Positions 10,512-23,913 of a stretch of 64,000 nucleotides of DNA are shown here, piece after piece. Where the stretch lies: NCBI GenBank assembly GCA_001792895.1, contig MARA01000011.1, positions 1,178,001-1,242,000 of the forward strand. Direction: 5' to 3'. This DNA is from Lentinus brumalis. Lineage: Eukaryota > Basidiomycota > Agaricomycetes > Polyporales > Polyporaceae. A program made the position numbers and the translations under genes. Position 1 is the stretch's first letter. The number at the start of each line of letters is the position of its first letter. The notes under the pieces are model-generated. The model did no database searches, was not told where the DNA came from, and saw only the letters and a program-made list of their open reading frames with translations.

Positions 10512-13411
10512 TCACGTGAGCCGCCGGGGGCCTCGGCAACTATGTCGCTGGTGTCCGACTGAGGGGAAGACTGTCGGCTTGCATCTGCGACCTGGCGTCC
10601 ATGATTTTTCGCGTGGAGTAAGTAAGACCTGTTCTATGAGCGTCTCCGCGAAACTGTTCAGGACATCTGGCGAAATCCCGAAAGTCGGAGGGATCCAAGG
10701 GAAGATGCGGCCATGAGAACCGGGCAACTCGAATGACTGGGAGGCTGCGTGCAGTGTTAGCGACATCAGACTGAGTGTGATCAACGATATGCTAACCGTT
10801 CCCAATATGGCTGAAAAGAGCAGTGCTCAAGTGGTAGCACATAAAGCAACACTTCTTGCTGACTCCGATCGGGAGAGGGTCAATCTGAACGTGTTCAGCA
10901 AGTGCGCAGAGGAGTGTTGGACATAATAGTACCTCCAAGACGCGACGCATGTCATCATCCGCGACAGGCTCGCCATCTGTGAATGCCTTCGCAAGTGCCA
11001 TTAGCCCAGCCTCTGCATGTACTCGCAATGATCTGGGCTTCGCCATGGTAGACTGCGCACGTTCTTGCACCCATGCGAGGGCCTGAGTCCGTTCCGCAGG
11101 ATCTGCTATGCGGTCATTAAGACGTGCAGCGATGTTCTCGACGACAGCGCCATAATTGCTCTTGGTCTCAGGGAGAGCCCGCGCTGACTCGTCGGTCAAC
11201 TCGACCACGGTGGCTTTTAGGGCCCGGTCTACCTTTCGAAGGTGCGAAACAAGAAAGTGTGCTGCAGCATGCCAAGCAGAAAGGGTCTGGAGATAGCGGA
11301 ATATGTGATCCCCTTCGGTTTCGTCAGGTTCACCGAGTTCCTCTAAGCGCGATTTTACGGACAAGTCAGTACTTAGTAGTGGAGGCATGCATGCATTTAA
11401 CTATCCACGAACCTTCTCGCTCTGTCTCTTCCTGCTCTTGCTCTTGCACCCGATCCTCACTGGCTTCCGTCTCTTTCTGTCCCTCTCCGTCGCGCTGCGC
11501 TACTGAACGCGTGTTGGCTGCACACCACGGTGAGTACGATACCGATTCCCACCGATGTTATCTACCCTGATCGTCGCCGAGGGTGTGGTGTCCTTCCGCA
11601 CCCGCACCCGTCCCAGGATCATCCGAGGCATTCCCGCCGTCCGTCTTCCCTCCTTCGAGCTTGTTATTCCCCTTTGCCGCTGTAGATGCGGAGATGGTTA
11701 CCCACATGCTTCATCAGACGGCAACGCACAAACCTTCCACCTGATTCAATTGACATGACGCGCGAGCGAGGACTCCGTGACTGTCATCTTGATCTCCCGA
11801 CGCTTCAGGATAACATTTAAGGCCGTCAGCAGCCAGGAGAGTGATGCAGCCGGCTGCTCAGATTTGTCATCGTCATCGCGCCTGAGCTTGACATCGCCAT
11901 CAGGACCGAGCATAAACATCCAATCGAGGTTCTCTAGGATGGAACATAGGCCTCGAATTCATTCGGGAGCGGTATCGAAGTCGAAAACCGTCGTTTTCAG
12001 ACCGCAATATGCCAGAACATCGGCATAAGATGGCGGTATAACAACTTGGCTCCGTTGAAACTTGGTGCGCTCGTCGACCCGGGGTATCCACGACGCCATG
12101 GCAAGCCTGAGACCAACGCCAGGTCATTCTCTGTGGCTGGTCTGGATGCGATGGTAGATTGTGCGGTAACAACGTCAGTGGATCCACACCGAAACGTCGG
12201 TAGACTCGAGCGCGTATTGAGACGGCCCTTCAGACGCGATACGTTCCGAGGCGAGTTTGAGAACGGTGATAAGGTCCTCGATGTGCTGACCGAGCTCCAC
12301 TTGTGTCCGAGTCGTGCTGCATGAGAAAGTCAATATTTTCAAGCTACCTGCGACCACAAAACTCACTTGATATCTGCTTTCACTTGGGTTGGGTCTAAAA
12401 TGCTAGGAACGACGGATTTTACTGCTTATCCTGATCACCTCAAATGAAAGTGGTCAGGGGTCCTGCCGGGAGAAAATATTGGCGACGGGTGTTAGGTAGG
12501 CAGTGCGTACCGTGTCCATTCGCAGGGCCCTTCTTCAAAGAGTTTGAGGATACGACTATTGTAGCGTTGACCCCGTTCTCGACATCAACGCAACCTGTAA
12601 CAGCAACCTCCATCGCCTTCGGACCACCGAGGTTCAGCATCATAGCCAGGTGCGTGTATGGCGCGACCTTGTTGGACTTGTGCACTCTTGCATCCTCGTT
12701 GAACTGTACAGCGCAACCGCTGCAGGCCCACTGCGTTGCAAGTCATAGAGAAAGCAGGTCAGGAATTCTATGGTCAAAACGGCATCCGAGTCCGACGGCG
12801 ACGTCATGGTCGTGAGAGCGTCTAAGTACTTATTCAGTGTGTAAGTACATGATATGAAAGCCAAATAAAAGGTCCCCTTGCCAATGCCTTGCGCCGCCTT
12901 CAATAAGAAGAGTTGTACAGTTGAATCTCTGATAAGCTCGGGAGGCCCCAAAACGCCATCTTTTAGCGGAATTATTGCCGACTGTTGGCGTGTGCAAGCG
13001 CTCATACAGTGGGAGGGGCAGAGTCGTCTGTATCTTCCGAGGATGTACCGCAATTTCTTTTCGATCGACACGTAGGAATCCGAGAGATTCGCATCTTTTG
13101 AGCCGAGAGGCGAAGTATGACGAACAGCATGCGGCATGCTCGTATGGATCCCTAGCTGAAGTTACAGGTCTGCCCTGAGAACATAGGGCGTGATGACCAG
13201 GAAGGGCAGCTATAGAGTGAGCCTTGGTCGCCCGCGGTTGAATATTACTTACTGAGTCCGAGCGCAAACCTTGTGGTTGCCTCGATGAGTCGATGAGCCT
13301 GACCGCGTTCGCGACAGCACTCGGCCCAGATGCCGAACGATAGTCGCTGCAAAGTGGGCCTTGCCCTGCCTTGCCCCAATTAGAATTCTGGGCGAATCCT
13401 CGAGCTGTCAT
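10512..13411 (-). pseudogene. OTT_1508-like deaminase-fold protein, possibly damaged
   Basis: Fungal member of the OTT_1508-like nucleic-acid/nucleotide deaminase group, a zinc-dependent deaminase fold often expanded in basidiomycetes with unknown substrate. The zinc-site signatures are visible: HAEAGLMAL near 11000 and IGVSKKCCFMCYHLS near 10845, followed after a roughly 53-nt intron by the family tail FELPGSHGRIFPWIPPTFG. Upstream exons include the helical N-terminal region (a likely start at 13411, LTIEFLTCFLYDLQRSGPAA, then APYTHLAMMLNLGGPKA). Between YADVLAYCGLKTTVFDFD and LENLDWMFMLGPDG the frame is continuous except for one TGA at 11959-11961, and no fitting intron removes it. That suggests a pseudogene, a sequence error or an unseen splice form. 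Exon limits are only partly resolved. Confidence 0.65.
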
Positions 13412-13768
13412 TCGCTGAGGCTTCGAAGCAAACGTGCGATTCGCCAGCCATTGCTAGGTTCGCGAAGATGGATGGCCAAGGCCAGCCGTCGTCCTGCCCT
13501 GTCTGTATTCTGACCAGGCAAACCTCGAGCCAGTCAAATCGGCAGACAAACCTCGTGCAAGGTACTCAGCGGTACAGCGACAGCACTGCAGACATCGTCC
13601 GAGGGTGTGAGGACCGCATCGTCCGAGAACGAGCCAGGCGCAAAAGGACAGACTGAGAACGGAGATAAACGCCCAAACTGGCTTGGGGCACCGTGGGAAC
13701 TTCACGCAATAGAAGAACGCGCGAGGACGCGACTCGAGGCCATCATCTCTTCCCTCTGCACCATCGAT
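13412..13768. promoter_or_regulatory. Divergent upstream region of enolase and the deaminase
   Basis: 357 bp between the deaminase's putative start (minus) and the enolase start (plus). No gene was seen. It must contain the enolase promoter and leader; no individual element was recognised. Confidence 0.4.
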
Positions 13769-16040
<2,272 letters not shown>

Positions 16041-18208
16041 ATGTAAGCGTCAGCGGAAGGCTCCTGTTAACGTCGCTGACCAGAGATACTGATGTGCAGG
16101 GACCCAAGTACGGTCGTTGCGGCGGGCCCGAGTAACATACCACCACCTACGATCCCCAAGTCTGCCGACAGGAGACCAGAGAACACCAAGAAGCGACGTC
16201 CGAAACGAAAGCGCATTGCCAGTGAAGCCGGCACGAGCGTAGCTGGCGAACATGCGGAGGCCGGAGAGGCGGATTCTGTCCATGTTGCTGTCGATGCGGA
16301 GGGCTGGAGCGCACCTTGGCTGGAGACGCTGGGAACGACGAGCTACGAGAGCAAGCAACAGAGGTGCGTGTCCCTGCTATAGATCGTATGGGATGGTTTG
16401 CCGAACGATGCGGCGGCGGGCAGGTTGCACGACGAGATCGTCGCGTTCTTCAACTACATCTCGCCCACTCCGGACGAGACACACGCCCGGGGCATGGTCA
16501 TTGCGCAGATCAACGAGGTTGCGACACGAAGGTTCAGAGGTGCGAGCGTGGAGACCTTTGGGAGCGTTGCGCAGAACCTGTACCTGCCCGACGGGTGCGT
16601 ACCTCTCCGGACTGTTCCTCCCTGTCGCCCTGATGAGGTACCCTGGCGATCACAGAGACACGGACCTTGTGATTCGGACTGCTGAGCCCTACGATGACGA
16701 GAGGAGGAAGGGTGCGCTCTTCCAGCTGGCGGCGTCGATGCGCAACTCTCGCATCACTCGGTACGTCCAGGTTATCCACCGCGCCCGCGTACCCGTGATC
16801 TCCTTCGAGACCCAGCCAGAGCTTGGTGAGTGTATCTCCTTCTCGCTCTGGGGGCGGAATTGGCTGCGTTCGCTCACGCCACACTGCCTCCGTACGCGTG
16901 CAGGCTCCCTCAAGGTCGACATCAGCTTCAACGCAACAGACGGCGTGAAGGCCGTGCCGATCCTCCGGGACTACTTCGACACGATGCCCGCGCTGCGGTA
17001 CCTCGTGCTATGCGTGAAGAGCCTCCTCTCCCGCCACAATTTGAACACCGCGTCGAGCAGCGGGCTCAGCAGTTACGGCGTCATCCTGCTCGCGATCAAC
17101 TTCCTGCAAGTGAACCCTCTGAAGCGCCCCACGGCAGATCTCGAGCGGCCGCTGGAGAACGAGTCGCTTGGGGTCCTCTTGACTGACTTCTTGCTCTACT
17201 ATGGGCAGCTGTTTCGCTATGCGGGGTCTGTGGTGTCTGTCTCGCAGGGTAAGGTGCTCTCGAAAAAGGAGAAAGGATGGGACAATCTGAACAATCCCGA
17301 GAGTCTGTGCATTGAGTGCATGTTGAACCCAGGTATGGCGCGAGCCCGCCCACGGCCGGGTGACCTGTTGCTGAACCATACTTCCGTAGAGAACGATGTT
17401 GGCCGGCCGACAAGTAAGATAGGGAAGATTCGCCAGGTGTTCAAGGAAGCGCATGCGCTGCTGGAGTCGTATGCCTTCTCCTCAGAACCCGCTGCGCACA
17501 ACATCCTCGGGACGATCATTGCAGTCTCGGATGCTGTGAGTGTCCACGCAGAGATCATGATCGCATTCGCGCTCCAACCGTTGACCTCCCAATTTGCATA
17601 TACAGACTCTCGCACATCGCGCATTGCTCAAGGACATCGTGACGTCCGGACGACTCTCACAAGCCCTGCGAGAAGTACAATCCGCTGCATCATCATACGG
17701 AGGCCCTCCACGGCGTCCTCAGTCGTCCTATCAGCAGTACAACCCTCGGTACAACTCACGCTCCAACCCCAATGGCGGAGGGAACGACAGGCCGAGAAAC
17801 AACCTCCCACCCAAGCCTCAGCCCCCGAGACAACATGACTCGAACCAAAACCGCAATCTCCCTCCGCGTCCGGGACCGTCGCCGAGGCCGAACTACGTTC
17901 CGCAGGGCCCTTCCTTGGCCGCGCTTAGGGCGGCCGGTGCGAGCGCGAGTGCTAGTAGTCCCAACACAAATAGGGCGGCAGGCCCCGCGGACGCCAGTGC
18001 TAGTGCCAACGGGGGCGGCAGGTCTGCGGGGGTATGCGCTCCCCACCACGACAACGAAGGAAGGCTTGAGCCTTCGAGTCTTCGAGTCTTCGAGTCTTCG
18101 AGTCTTCGAGTCTTCGAGTCTTCGAGTCTTCGAGTCTTCGAGTCTTCGAGTCTTCGTGTGCCTTTGCCCTCGCCTGCTCGCGTGTCCGTGGACTGCAGGG
18201 TCGTCTAG
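16041..18208 (+). CDS. Trf4/5-type non-canonical poly(A) polymerase
   Basis: Nuclear nucleotidyltransferase of the Trf4/PAPD5 group, which in TRAMP complexes adds short oligo(A) tails to aberrant RNAs for exosome decay. The start codon is split: AT at 16041-16042, a 57-nt intron 16043-16099 (GTAAGC...GCAG), then G at 16100, giving MDPSTVVAAG. A basic N-terminal region (KKRRPKRKR) precedes LHDEIVAFFNYISPT. The catalytic site is FGSVAQNLYLPDGDTDLVI (GS plus DxD), with the third aspartate in LKVDISFN. The PAP-associated domain is around SLGVLLTDFLLYYG. The tail is low-complexity (Arg, Pro, Asn, Gly), then runs through an 8-bp tandem array before the stop at 18206-18208. The family is sure; the exact C-terminus is uncertain because the array is open in more than one frame. 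Confidence 0.9.
18067..18158. repeat. 8-bp tandem array (CTTCGAGT)n inside the polymerase tail
   Basis: About eleven to twelve uninterrupted copies of the 8-mer CTTCGAGT. Because 8 is not a multiple of 3, every three copies (24 bp) encode the 8-residue unit SSLRVFES, and any change of copy number shifts the downstream frame. It lies within the last codons of the poly(A) polymerase gene. Confidence 0.9.
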
Positions 18209-19304
18209 GTTTTCGTGACTTGCTCTGATGCGTTGTACCCATACTCCTCCTCGTGCTCGTATGCTTGATTCATACCCTTGTACTGTATGTAGTCACCGGT
18301 GGATACCTCTGGATCTGTAACGTATTGCATGCATTAATGTCCTTACACTTGGTCGATGAGGTCGGCCCATGCGATTCGACCAAAGGCGCTGCTAAGAGAC
18401 GTTTCATGGACTTTGGGAGCGGGTACGAGCTGCAACTGCCACCTCTTTCGCCAGTATTTCTGTATGTATTTGCGTCGTTTGCGCGCGCGTCGGCGGAGTT
18501 GAAAAGTCATTGTTTCCGCAAACCACCTGCCTCCTAATACATAGCCTATAGGCTGTGACGCCGGTCGCGACTTTCGTTCGGACTCTCACTGCCAGGCTTG
18601 AGGCCTTCATACCTCGTCTCCCTCAGCCTCCTACGACCTAGCACGTTATCCGGAGATGCATGTGTCTGTAAGGCCGACCAATTCGTGGCGGAGGCACGTT
18701 GATGCTTGTACTTAATCTCGCTTGGATAGCTACCGGCCGTGAGCTCCACATTCCTCGGTCTTCCTCTGTGATCGAATATTCAGACTTAAAGGCCTAACCA
18801 GAAACGCGGTGCCGAATCCGCCTTTCTGCAGTGTATGTCAGTACGCAGCTGGTCGACGGCCTGCAGAAGTACTGCTGGGTTTGGAACATGCGACCGGCCT
18901 AGGTGTGCGGCGATTGCAGCGTTCGCTAGACGGCCTGGGAGCTCGTAGGCCCAACCAATATTGCCATCCCGAATGTAGCGAAACTATAAAGTTTCAGCGC
19001 CGATATGTACGACCTTGCGTGAGTCGAAATCGCAGTAACAAGCTGATGGTCGAGGTAAGTTGCCGTCCTGCTGCACGACATAACATATTGACAGTCCGAC
19101 AGGAGTTAAACGTCGGAATGACGGATGCACTGCTTGCGGGAAGCCCAGTCCTCAAGATTGGACGCTCCAGGTGCTTGGAGTTCACGCCCCCGGGCCCCTC
19201 TGGAGTTCCCGTCTCCAGCTGTCCTTGGCAAGACCTACTATAAGTACCCTCACCTCCTTCTCCGCACCTTCCCCGTCTCCCGCGTTAACACCATTACCGT
19301 CGAT
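18209..19304. other. Intergenic stretch, no gene recognised
   Basis: About 1.1 kb. An open frame of 144 codons at 18809-19243 (+) contains a few Cys pairs (CSVCQY, CHPEC) but lacks an ATG at its 5' limit and matches nothing known, so it is not called. The right end is the promoter and leader of the BRI3-like gene. Confidence 0.4.
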
Positions 19305-19913
19305 ATGAATGAAGAAAAGGCTCCCCTACCCAGCTACATGGGTCCTCCCCAGCCGCATGCGACATACACCTCACCTGGGCACCCCTCGTACACCGCGCAG
19401 GCTCAAGGTAGTCCACAGGTGTCAACCTCTCACGAGCAGCAGCAAACGTACGGCAGTCCACAGGGGCAACCAGCCGAAGGGAAGCAGCAGCAGCCGCCTC
19501 AGGGAGTCGGTTCCGTCGGGGGAGTCGGTACCTTGTCAGGGTACCCTCCCGACCGGCAGACACCTTTGTTGGACGCGTCGGCTGGTCAGCAGTACCAGCA
19601 ACAACGTGAGTCTTATACCCGTCATATCTGTGTCTTCTTCCGAGGTCTATTAGGCTATCAACTCACGGTTTGTGTTTGATCCCGTCCAGTGTTTGCGATG
19701 TGCGCGGCGGGCAACCACGATGTCACGACCAAGTTTGGCATCGTAGGCATCATCGCCGCCATCGTCTGCTTCCCGTGCGGTCTCATCTGTCTCTTGTGAG
19801 TGGGATTCCCTCTCCGTTCACCGCTGGCCCATGTCATTGATGCGTGAATTCTCCCTCGCTGTAGTGCAGATACCGAGAAGCGATGCGTCCGTTGCGGGTG
19901 CCTCGTCGTTTGA
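19305..19913 (+). CDS. BRI3-like small membrane protein
   Basis: Small tail-anchored-like protein resembling brain protein I3 (BRI3) and LITAF-type membrane-associated zinc-motif proteins; in animals these sit on lysosomal/late endosomal membranes, and the fungal role is unknown. The start MNEEKAPLPSYMGPPQP opens a proline/glutamine-rich disordered region of about 100 residues (several QQ runs and YGSPQ repeats). After a roughly 75-nt intron comes CAAGNHDVTTKFG, a hydrophobic segment GIIAAIVCFPCGLICLF, then, after a second intron, the Cys motif EKRCVRCGCLVV and stop (19911-19913). Strong donors (GTGAGT twice) support the model. The order CxxG - hydrophobic - FxxCxFxxxxKRCxxCG matches BRI3. 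Confidence 0.75.
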
Positions 19914-20370
19914 GGACACCCGTTTGCAAATGCTGACCCCAACCCCACCCATCTCTTGCTCAGGATGTTGTATATGTCTGATCAGACTATGTCACGGTAG
20001 TGTGGTTGGAAATGTAGAGTACATAGCGTACTGCTCGTGGTTGGTTTGTCCCTCACTTTGTAATTCGTTATCAGATGAGTCTTGCTTCTATATCTTGCTT
20101 CGAATTCTATCATGCACATCTGCAACGTTGCGAGATCTTCTATACTGCGCTAGTGCATTCATGTTCCTACACTTGGCTCGGAGTCGTGGATTGGCGGTAC
20201 AGTTAAATCTCTAATAAGGAATCCGCCGGTGAGGAATACTTGATTGCGGTATGTAGGACTTCGCAGGTACATAACTTACGCTCGAAGAGTGTATGACGAC
20301 CGAAGCCCTCCATCGAATGCCACACCGGTCGTGGTAATGTATAGCATAGCGGCTACGCTCCGTAGGATCT
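19914..20370. other. Intergenic between convergent genes
   Basis: 457 bp, locally AT-rich for this window, between the BRI3-like stop and the stop of the membrane protein on the other strand. It should hold both transcript ends. Nothing else was seen. Confidence 0.4.
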
Positions 20371-21505
20371 CTATACTTCGTACTGCGGAAGAACGTCCGT
20401 AACAGCCACGTCCATCTCCCCATATCTGTGAAGACACTCCGTCTGCGGGGCAATGATGACAGGGGAGGGGAACGCAACCGTGCAAAGGGCGGACGACGGA
20501 GTTCCTGTAGAAGACAATCGTCGGTGTATGTCACTGCCAGTCAGCCCCGACGCAAGGCGAGGCATGGAGACGTCTAGGTCACTGTCAACAGCGAACTTGG
20601 AGACGCTTTGTATCACATCGGGCCGTTGTTCCAGGACGTAGGGGTCAACGCGATCTGAAGAGAGTTGTATGTCGTCGAGCCGGGCTCTGTCTCGACGACA
20701 GCGGATGAGAAGAAGCACGGCTATCACGGTGACCGCGACAGTCAGCACTGCAACGCCTAGTCCCAGCGGTATCCAGAGCGCCAGGGAAACGCCGTCTCCG
20801 CGAGGTGGAGGCAAAGGAGGCGGCGCAAAGTCTGGTTCTTGTTGATGAGGAGGCATCTATACACGCAGGGGGGGTCAGAACCATCCTACCTGCTGAGGCA
20901 CCATGTGACTGGCTTACCGTGGTAGGTTGCGAGATCGAGGTGAGCTCAATCGCGCCGGTCAGAGGCACGGAGGTGAGAGATGCCGAAGTTACTCCCAGCG
21001 AAGGTAGAGCATTCATTGTGGTTCCGGGGTACGCTGTCACCTCCCGGCTTCCTGGCGAGCCCACTACGAGGGCAGGCCCGGAGTCGCTCACGGACGCGTC
21101 GTCGTCCTGTAGGGTGAGACTGATGTGGATCGCCTGGCCACCATTCTCCGAGATATAGGACAGTTGCGCGGTGCAGTCACCGTCAGGAAGGGCAAAGGCA
21201 AAGTCCACATCAGCGTGGTCCGGCGAGTTTTCTGTCAAGAAGTACTGCGCCATGTCGCTGAGCTGTGCCATTGCGCGGCGAACATCGGTCGAGCGGGATG
21301 GTATGCGGGACGCAGCGCCAACAGGCAGCGCATTATCGTGGGGAGGAGGATGGAGATCGGTATTTGACTTGCTGGGGGCGCACGCCGGCTCGCAACCTCG
21401 TTGAGTTCCAGGAGACGAATCGCCCGGTGCCGGTCCGGTAGCGCCGCTTTCCACAAAGCTGTGAATGGCTCGTGGAGCCACACTCGTGATGGGAAGCATG
21501 AGCAT
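20371..21505 (-). CDS. Single-pass plasma-membrane-type protein, unknown
   Basis: Not recognised at family level. Two exons are clear: from about 21505 down to 20923, then 20856 to 20371, joined by an intron with donor GTAAGC and acceptor TATAG (SISQPTT | MPPHQQEP). The first exon encodes a Ser/Thr/Pro-rich, probably extracellular part, with a region DVDFAFALPDGDCTAQLSY. The second holds a proline patch, one strong transmembrane segment (WIPLGLGVAVLTVAVTVIAV) flanked by the basic stop-transfer LLIRCRRDRAR, and a cytoplasmic tail ending in LPQYEV. The layout fits the many basidiomycete proteins with an extracellular domain, one TM and a Ser/Pro tail. The true start may lie upstream; 21505 is the first ATG of the open frame. 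Confidence 0.6.
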
Positions 21506-22612
21506 CAGAGCGATGCTACGAGTGGATGTCTGGCGGAGGTTGGGACGATGCTAAGTGCAACTGTAACCTGCGCGTAGAGACCGCAAGACGTACTCACAAA
21601 TGCACAGACAAGCGGTACTGTCGCCTTGAATCGACTGATGCTTTGCTCCCGCCATAAGAGCCTTTTGAACCGCAGTCATCGTCGCCAACCGTCTCCTGTT
21701 TGGATCCAGAGCGGCGTGCTTGCCAGATATCCGGTTATTTGCTGCTGCTTCGGAGGAGTGGTCGGCAAGGTGGTATCCGGATAAGTATTTGGACACCAGC
21801 AGCCCAGCGCCCGGGCCGACGCCACTAGAATCTGGATACTGCAGGACTGCGGGTCCACGAGGCATGTATGAAGTTCGCCGAAGATACGTCTGCTCGCATT
21901 CACATGAGACGGACGGTGTCACAATGGAAGATCCTCTAGGTCCCACTGTCTTCGAGGACCCGCACTTCTGTGATGTATGCGATATGGTGCTGGCTGGCTG
22001 GCTCGATGACACCGTGGACAGAGACGGATCGCCTCGCCTCGGAATGTACTAAAGTGCTCACCCGTGACAGCGAGATCCAGGAGGCCGAAAGAGCAAATTT
22101 AGAGGTCGTGGTCACTGGTGACTGCGGTACAAGTTGCCGTGTGCTATCTTCTTCAATCGCAGTTGATACAGTATACGACAGTGGGAGGACACAAGACAGT
22201 TTCGCGAGGCAGTTGGGGACAAGGTATATTGCCAGAAGAGAAAGACAGCAGGAGTAGAGTACAAGGATGTCACAGGGGTATGTCGACATGCCGCAACATA
22301 GAAACATGAGCTACGACACTTCCTAACCTGCTTAGGCTAAGCCATGATCTCGAGAGGGCAGAGACTCTGAAAGAGTCTTCTGGCACTGTCCCAACGGTTG
22401 AGCGTACTGACGTCGAGCAGCGTGGCATCCTCTCTTGAGAGAAGGAAAACCTGCGCGGTGCAAGGCCTTATATACTTCCCAACGCATGCCTTTGTTTGTC
22501 CACATTCCCACGGCAGGAAGCGTGCGGGCTTTTGGGCGTCTCACAGCTGTTCAGCGTAACATCCTCGAACTCCTTCGGCTTGTCTTATTTCTCTCGGCGT
22601 GGCGGAGGCAAG
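21506..22612. other. Intergenic or missing 5' exons of the membrane protein gene
   Basis: About 1.1 kb. Both strands contain overlapping open frames (for example 21551-22012 minus and 21720-22052 plus) with no recognisable motif. A GTGAGT donor on the minus strand near 21600 could belong to upstream exons of the membrane protein, but every junction I tried from it hits a stop, so no exon is called. Confidence 0.35.
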
Positions 22613-23563
22613 ATGTTGGGAGCACAGCTGGCGCAGTGTGAGTGCAGTCTCGGAACATAACTTGGCGCGCAATTCACAGGAAGTATGCAGGCTCACGCAC
22701 CCTCGCTTCGTCGAGTTCGGCACGGGCTGCCTCACTGCACACATCCGCCGTCCTGCAGGCGGTCTCCACACGGACGCGCAAGACTCAGCGGACACTGAAA
22801 GCGAACGTCCAGCGGCGCGAGGAGCTTCAGCGTCAGGCGCAGCAGAGTCGACCCCACGTCGTCCTCGGTTACAAGGCTGGCGATGAGGCCAAGTGGCAGA
22901 ATTCCGACCTTGCAAAGGTGCTTATCACCGAGGAGGACATCAGAGCGACCCCGGAGCCGTCTGTGGACCCAGCGTCGGGCACGGTGCAGGTGCCGCCATT
23001 CCTCAACTACGGCATAGGAGAGAAGGAGAAGGAGGCCCTGTTCGAAGTCTTGCCGCGGCTGTCGCAGCATGGTCAGATACAGGCCAGGGGACCTGCGGAC
23101 CCAAGGGCGATCAGTGGCGTGTACGCACAGAAGGGGCTGGAGGAGCAGAAGAAGGCTGCGATGCTTGCGAGGATGGTCGACCTGCGCAACGCGAACGCCC
23201 GGGGTATCGCGTTTGAGAATCGTAGACGCATCGTCGCTGCGTTCTCTGAGCCCGAGAACCCTACAGACACTGGGAGGCCAGAAGTACAAGGTGTGTGACC
23301 ACGCTGGGCTCCAGTAGGCTGTGTTGCCGATTCCCTTCCCTTCCCCTCCAGCCGCGCTAGCGACCATGCGGATCCGCAACCTTTGGGATCATCTGAGCAG
23401 GTGCAAGAGGGACATTGCCAACCGCAGGAGTCTCCGAAAACTCGTTCACGAAAGGGCAAAGATCCTGAGGTACCTCAAATCTGTGGATGAGGACCGGTAT
23501 GACCGGATACTTGAGAGATTGGGATTGGAGCGGGGTGCCGTTGAGGGCGAGCTCGTGGTATGA
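22613..23563 (+). CDS. Mitochondrial small-subunit ribosomal protein uS15m
   Basis: Nuclear-coded mitochondrial ribosomal protein of the S15 family. The first exon codes MLGAQLAQ and is joined by a roughly 44-nt intron (donor GTGTGA, phase 2) to KYAGSRTLASSSSARAA, a typical Ser/Arg/Ala matrix-targeting sequence. A long charged middle segment follows (IGEKEKEALFEVLPRLS, KGLEEQKKAAMLARMVDLRNANA). After a second intron comes the diagnostic S15 helix: MRIRNLWDHLSRCKRDIANRR, then SLRKLVHERAKILRYLKSVD, ERLGLERG. The spacing equals bacterial S15 (HxxxHxxDxxSRRGLxxLVxxRRxLLxYL). The product is about 270 residues. Yeast calls the orthologue MRPS28. Confidence 0.88.
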
Positions 23564-23913
23564 CACTATCATAGATCACATCGTATTGAGGTCGCGGCGT
23601 GCCCCGCTATAATACTACTTGCCTCAAGCTCAAGCTCCCCGTTGCCCTTGAGTCGCGCGAGGAGCGTGTCAGTCTTCGCCGTCCGCTGTTGTTCCTCAGC
23701 CGTGCATTTCGACACACTAGCCGTCGTCCGTGCGTCGTCGTCCTGGTGAACCTGTCTGCACTGTCGTCGGCGAGAGTCCAAAGTTTGCGGGAACAGCCAG
23801 AATTGCCTTTTTGGGAGAGTCTCCGGGCCTGTGGCTGACGACGGTGGCGGCTTCGCGAGGTCATTGACCCCGACGCCGACGACGTCCGTCGCGTTTCAGA
23901 CCGCGTTAAGAGC
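23564..23913. other. Intergenic, promoter of the RhoGEF gene
   Basis: 350 bp between the uS15m stop and the RhoGEF start on the same strand. No gene was seen; it should contain one transcript end and the next promoter. Confidence 0.4.

Noticed and set aside
11950..12010. A 55-nt intron that would remove the TGA of the deaminase
   Set aside because: A GTTTTC...CCTAG pair exists around it, but joining there shifts the reading frame and the donor is poor.
16252..17838. 528-codon uninterrupted frame across the poly(A) polymerase gene
   Set aside because: It reads through introns; several parts translate introns or wrong-frame exon sequence. The spliced model keeps the DxD site and conserved blocks in one frame.
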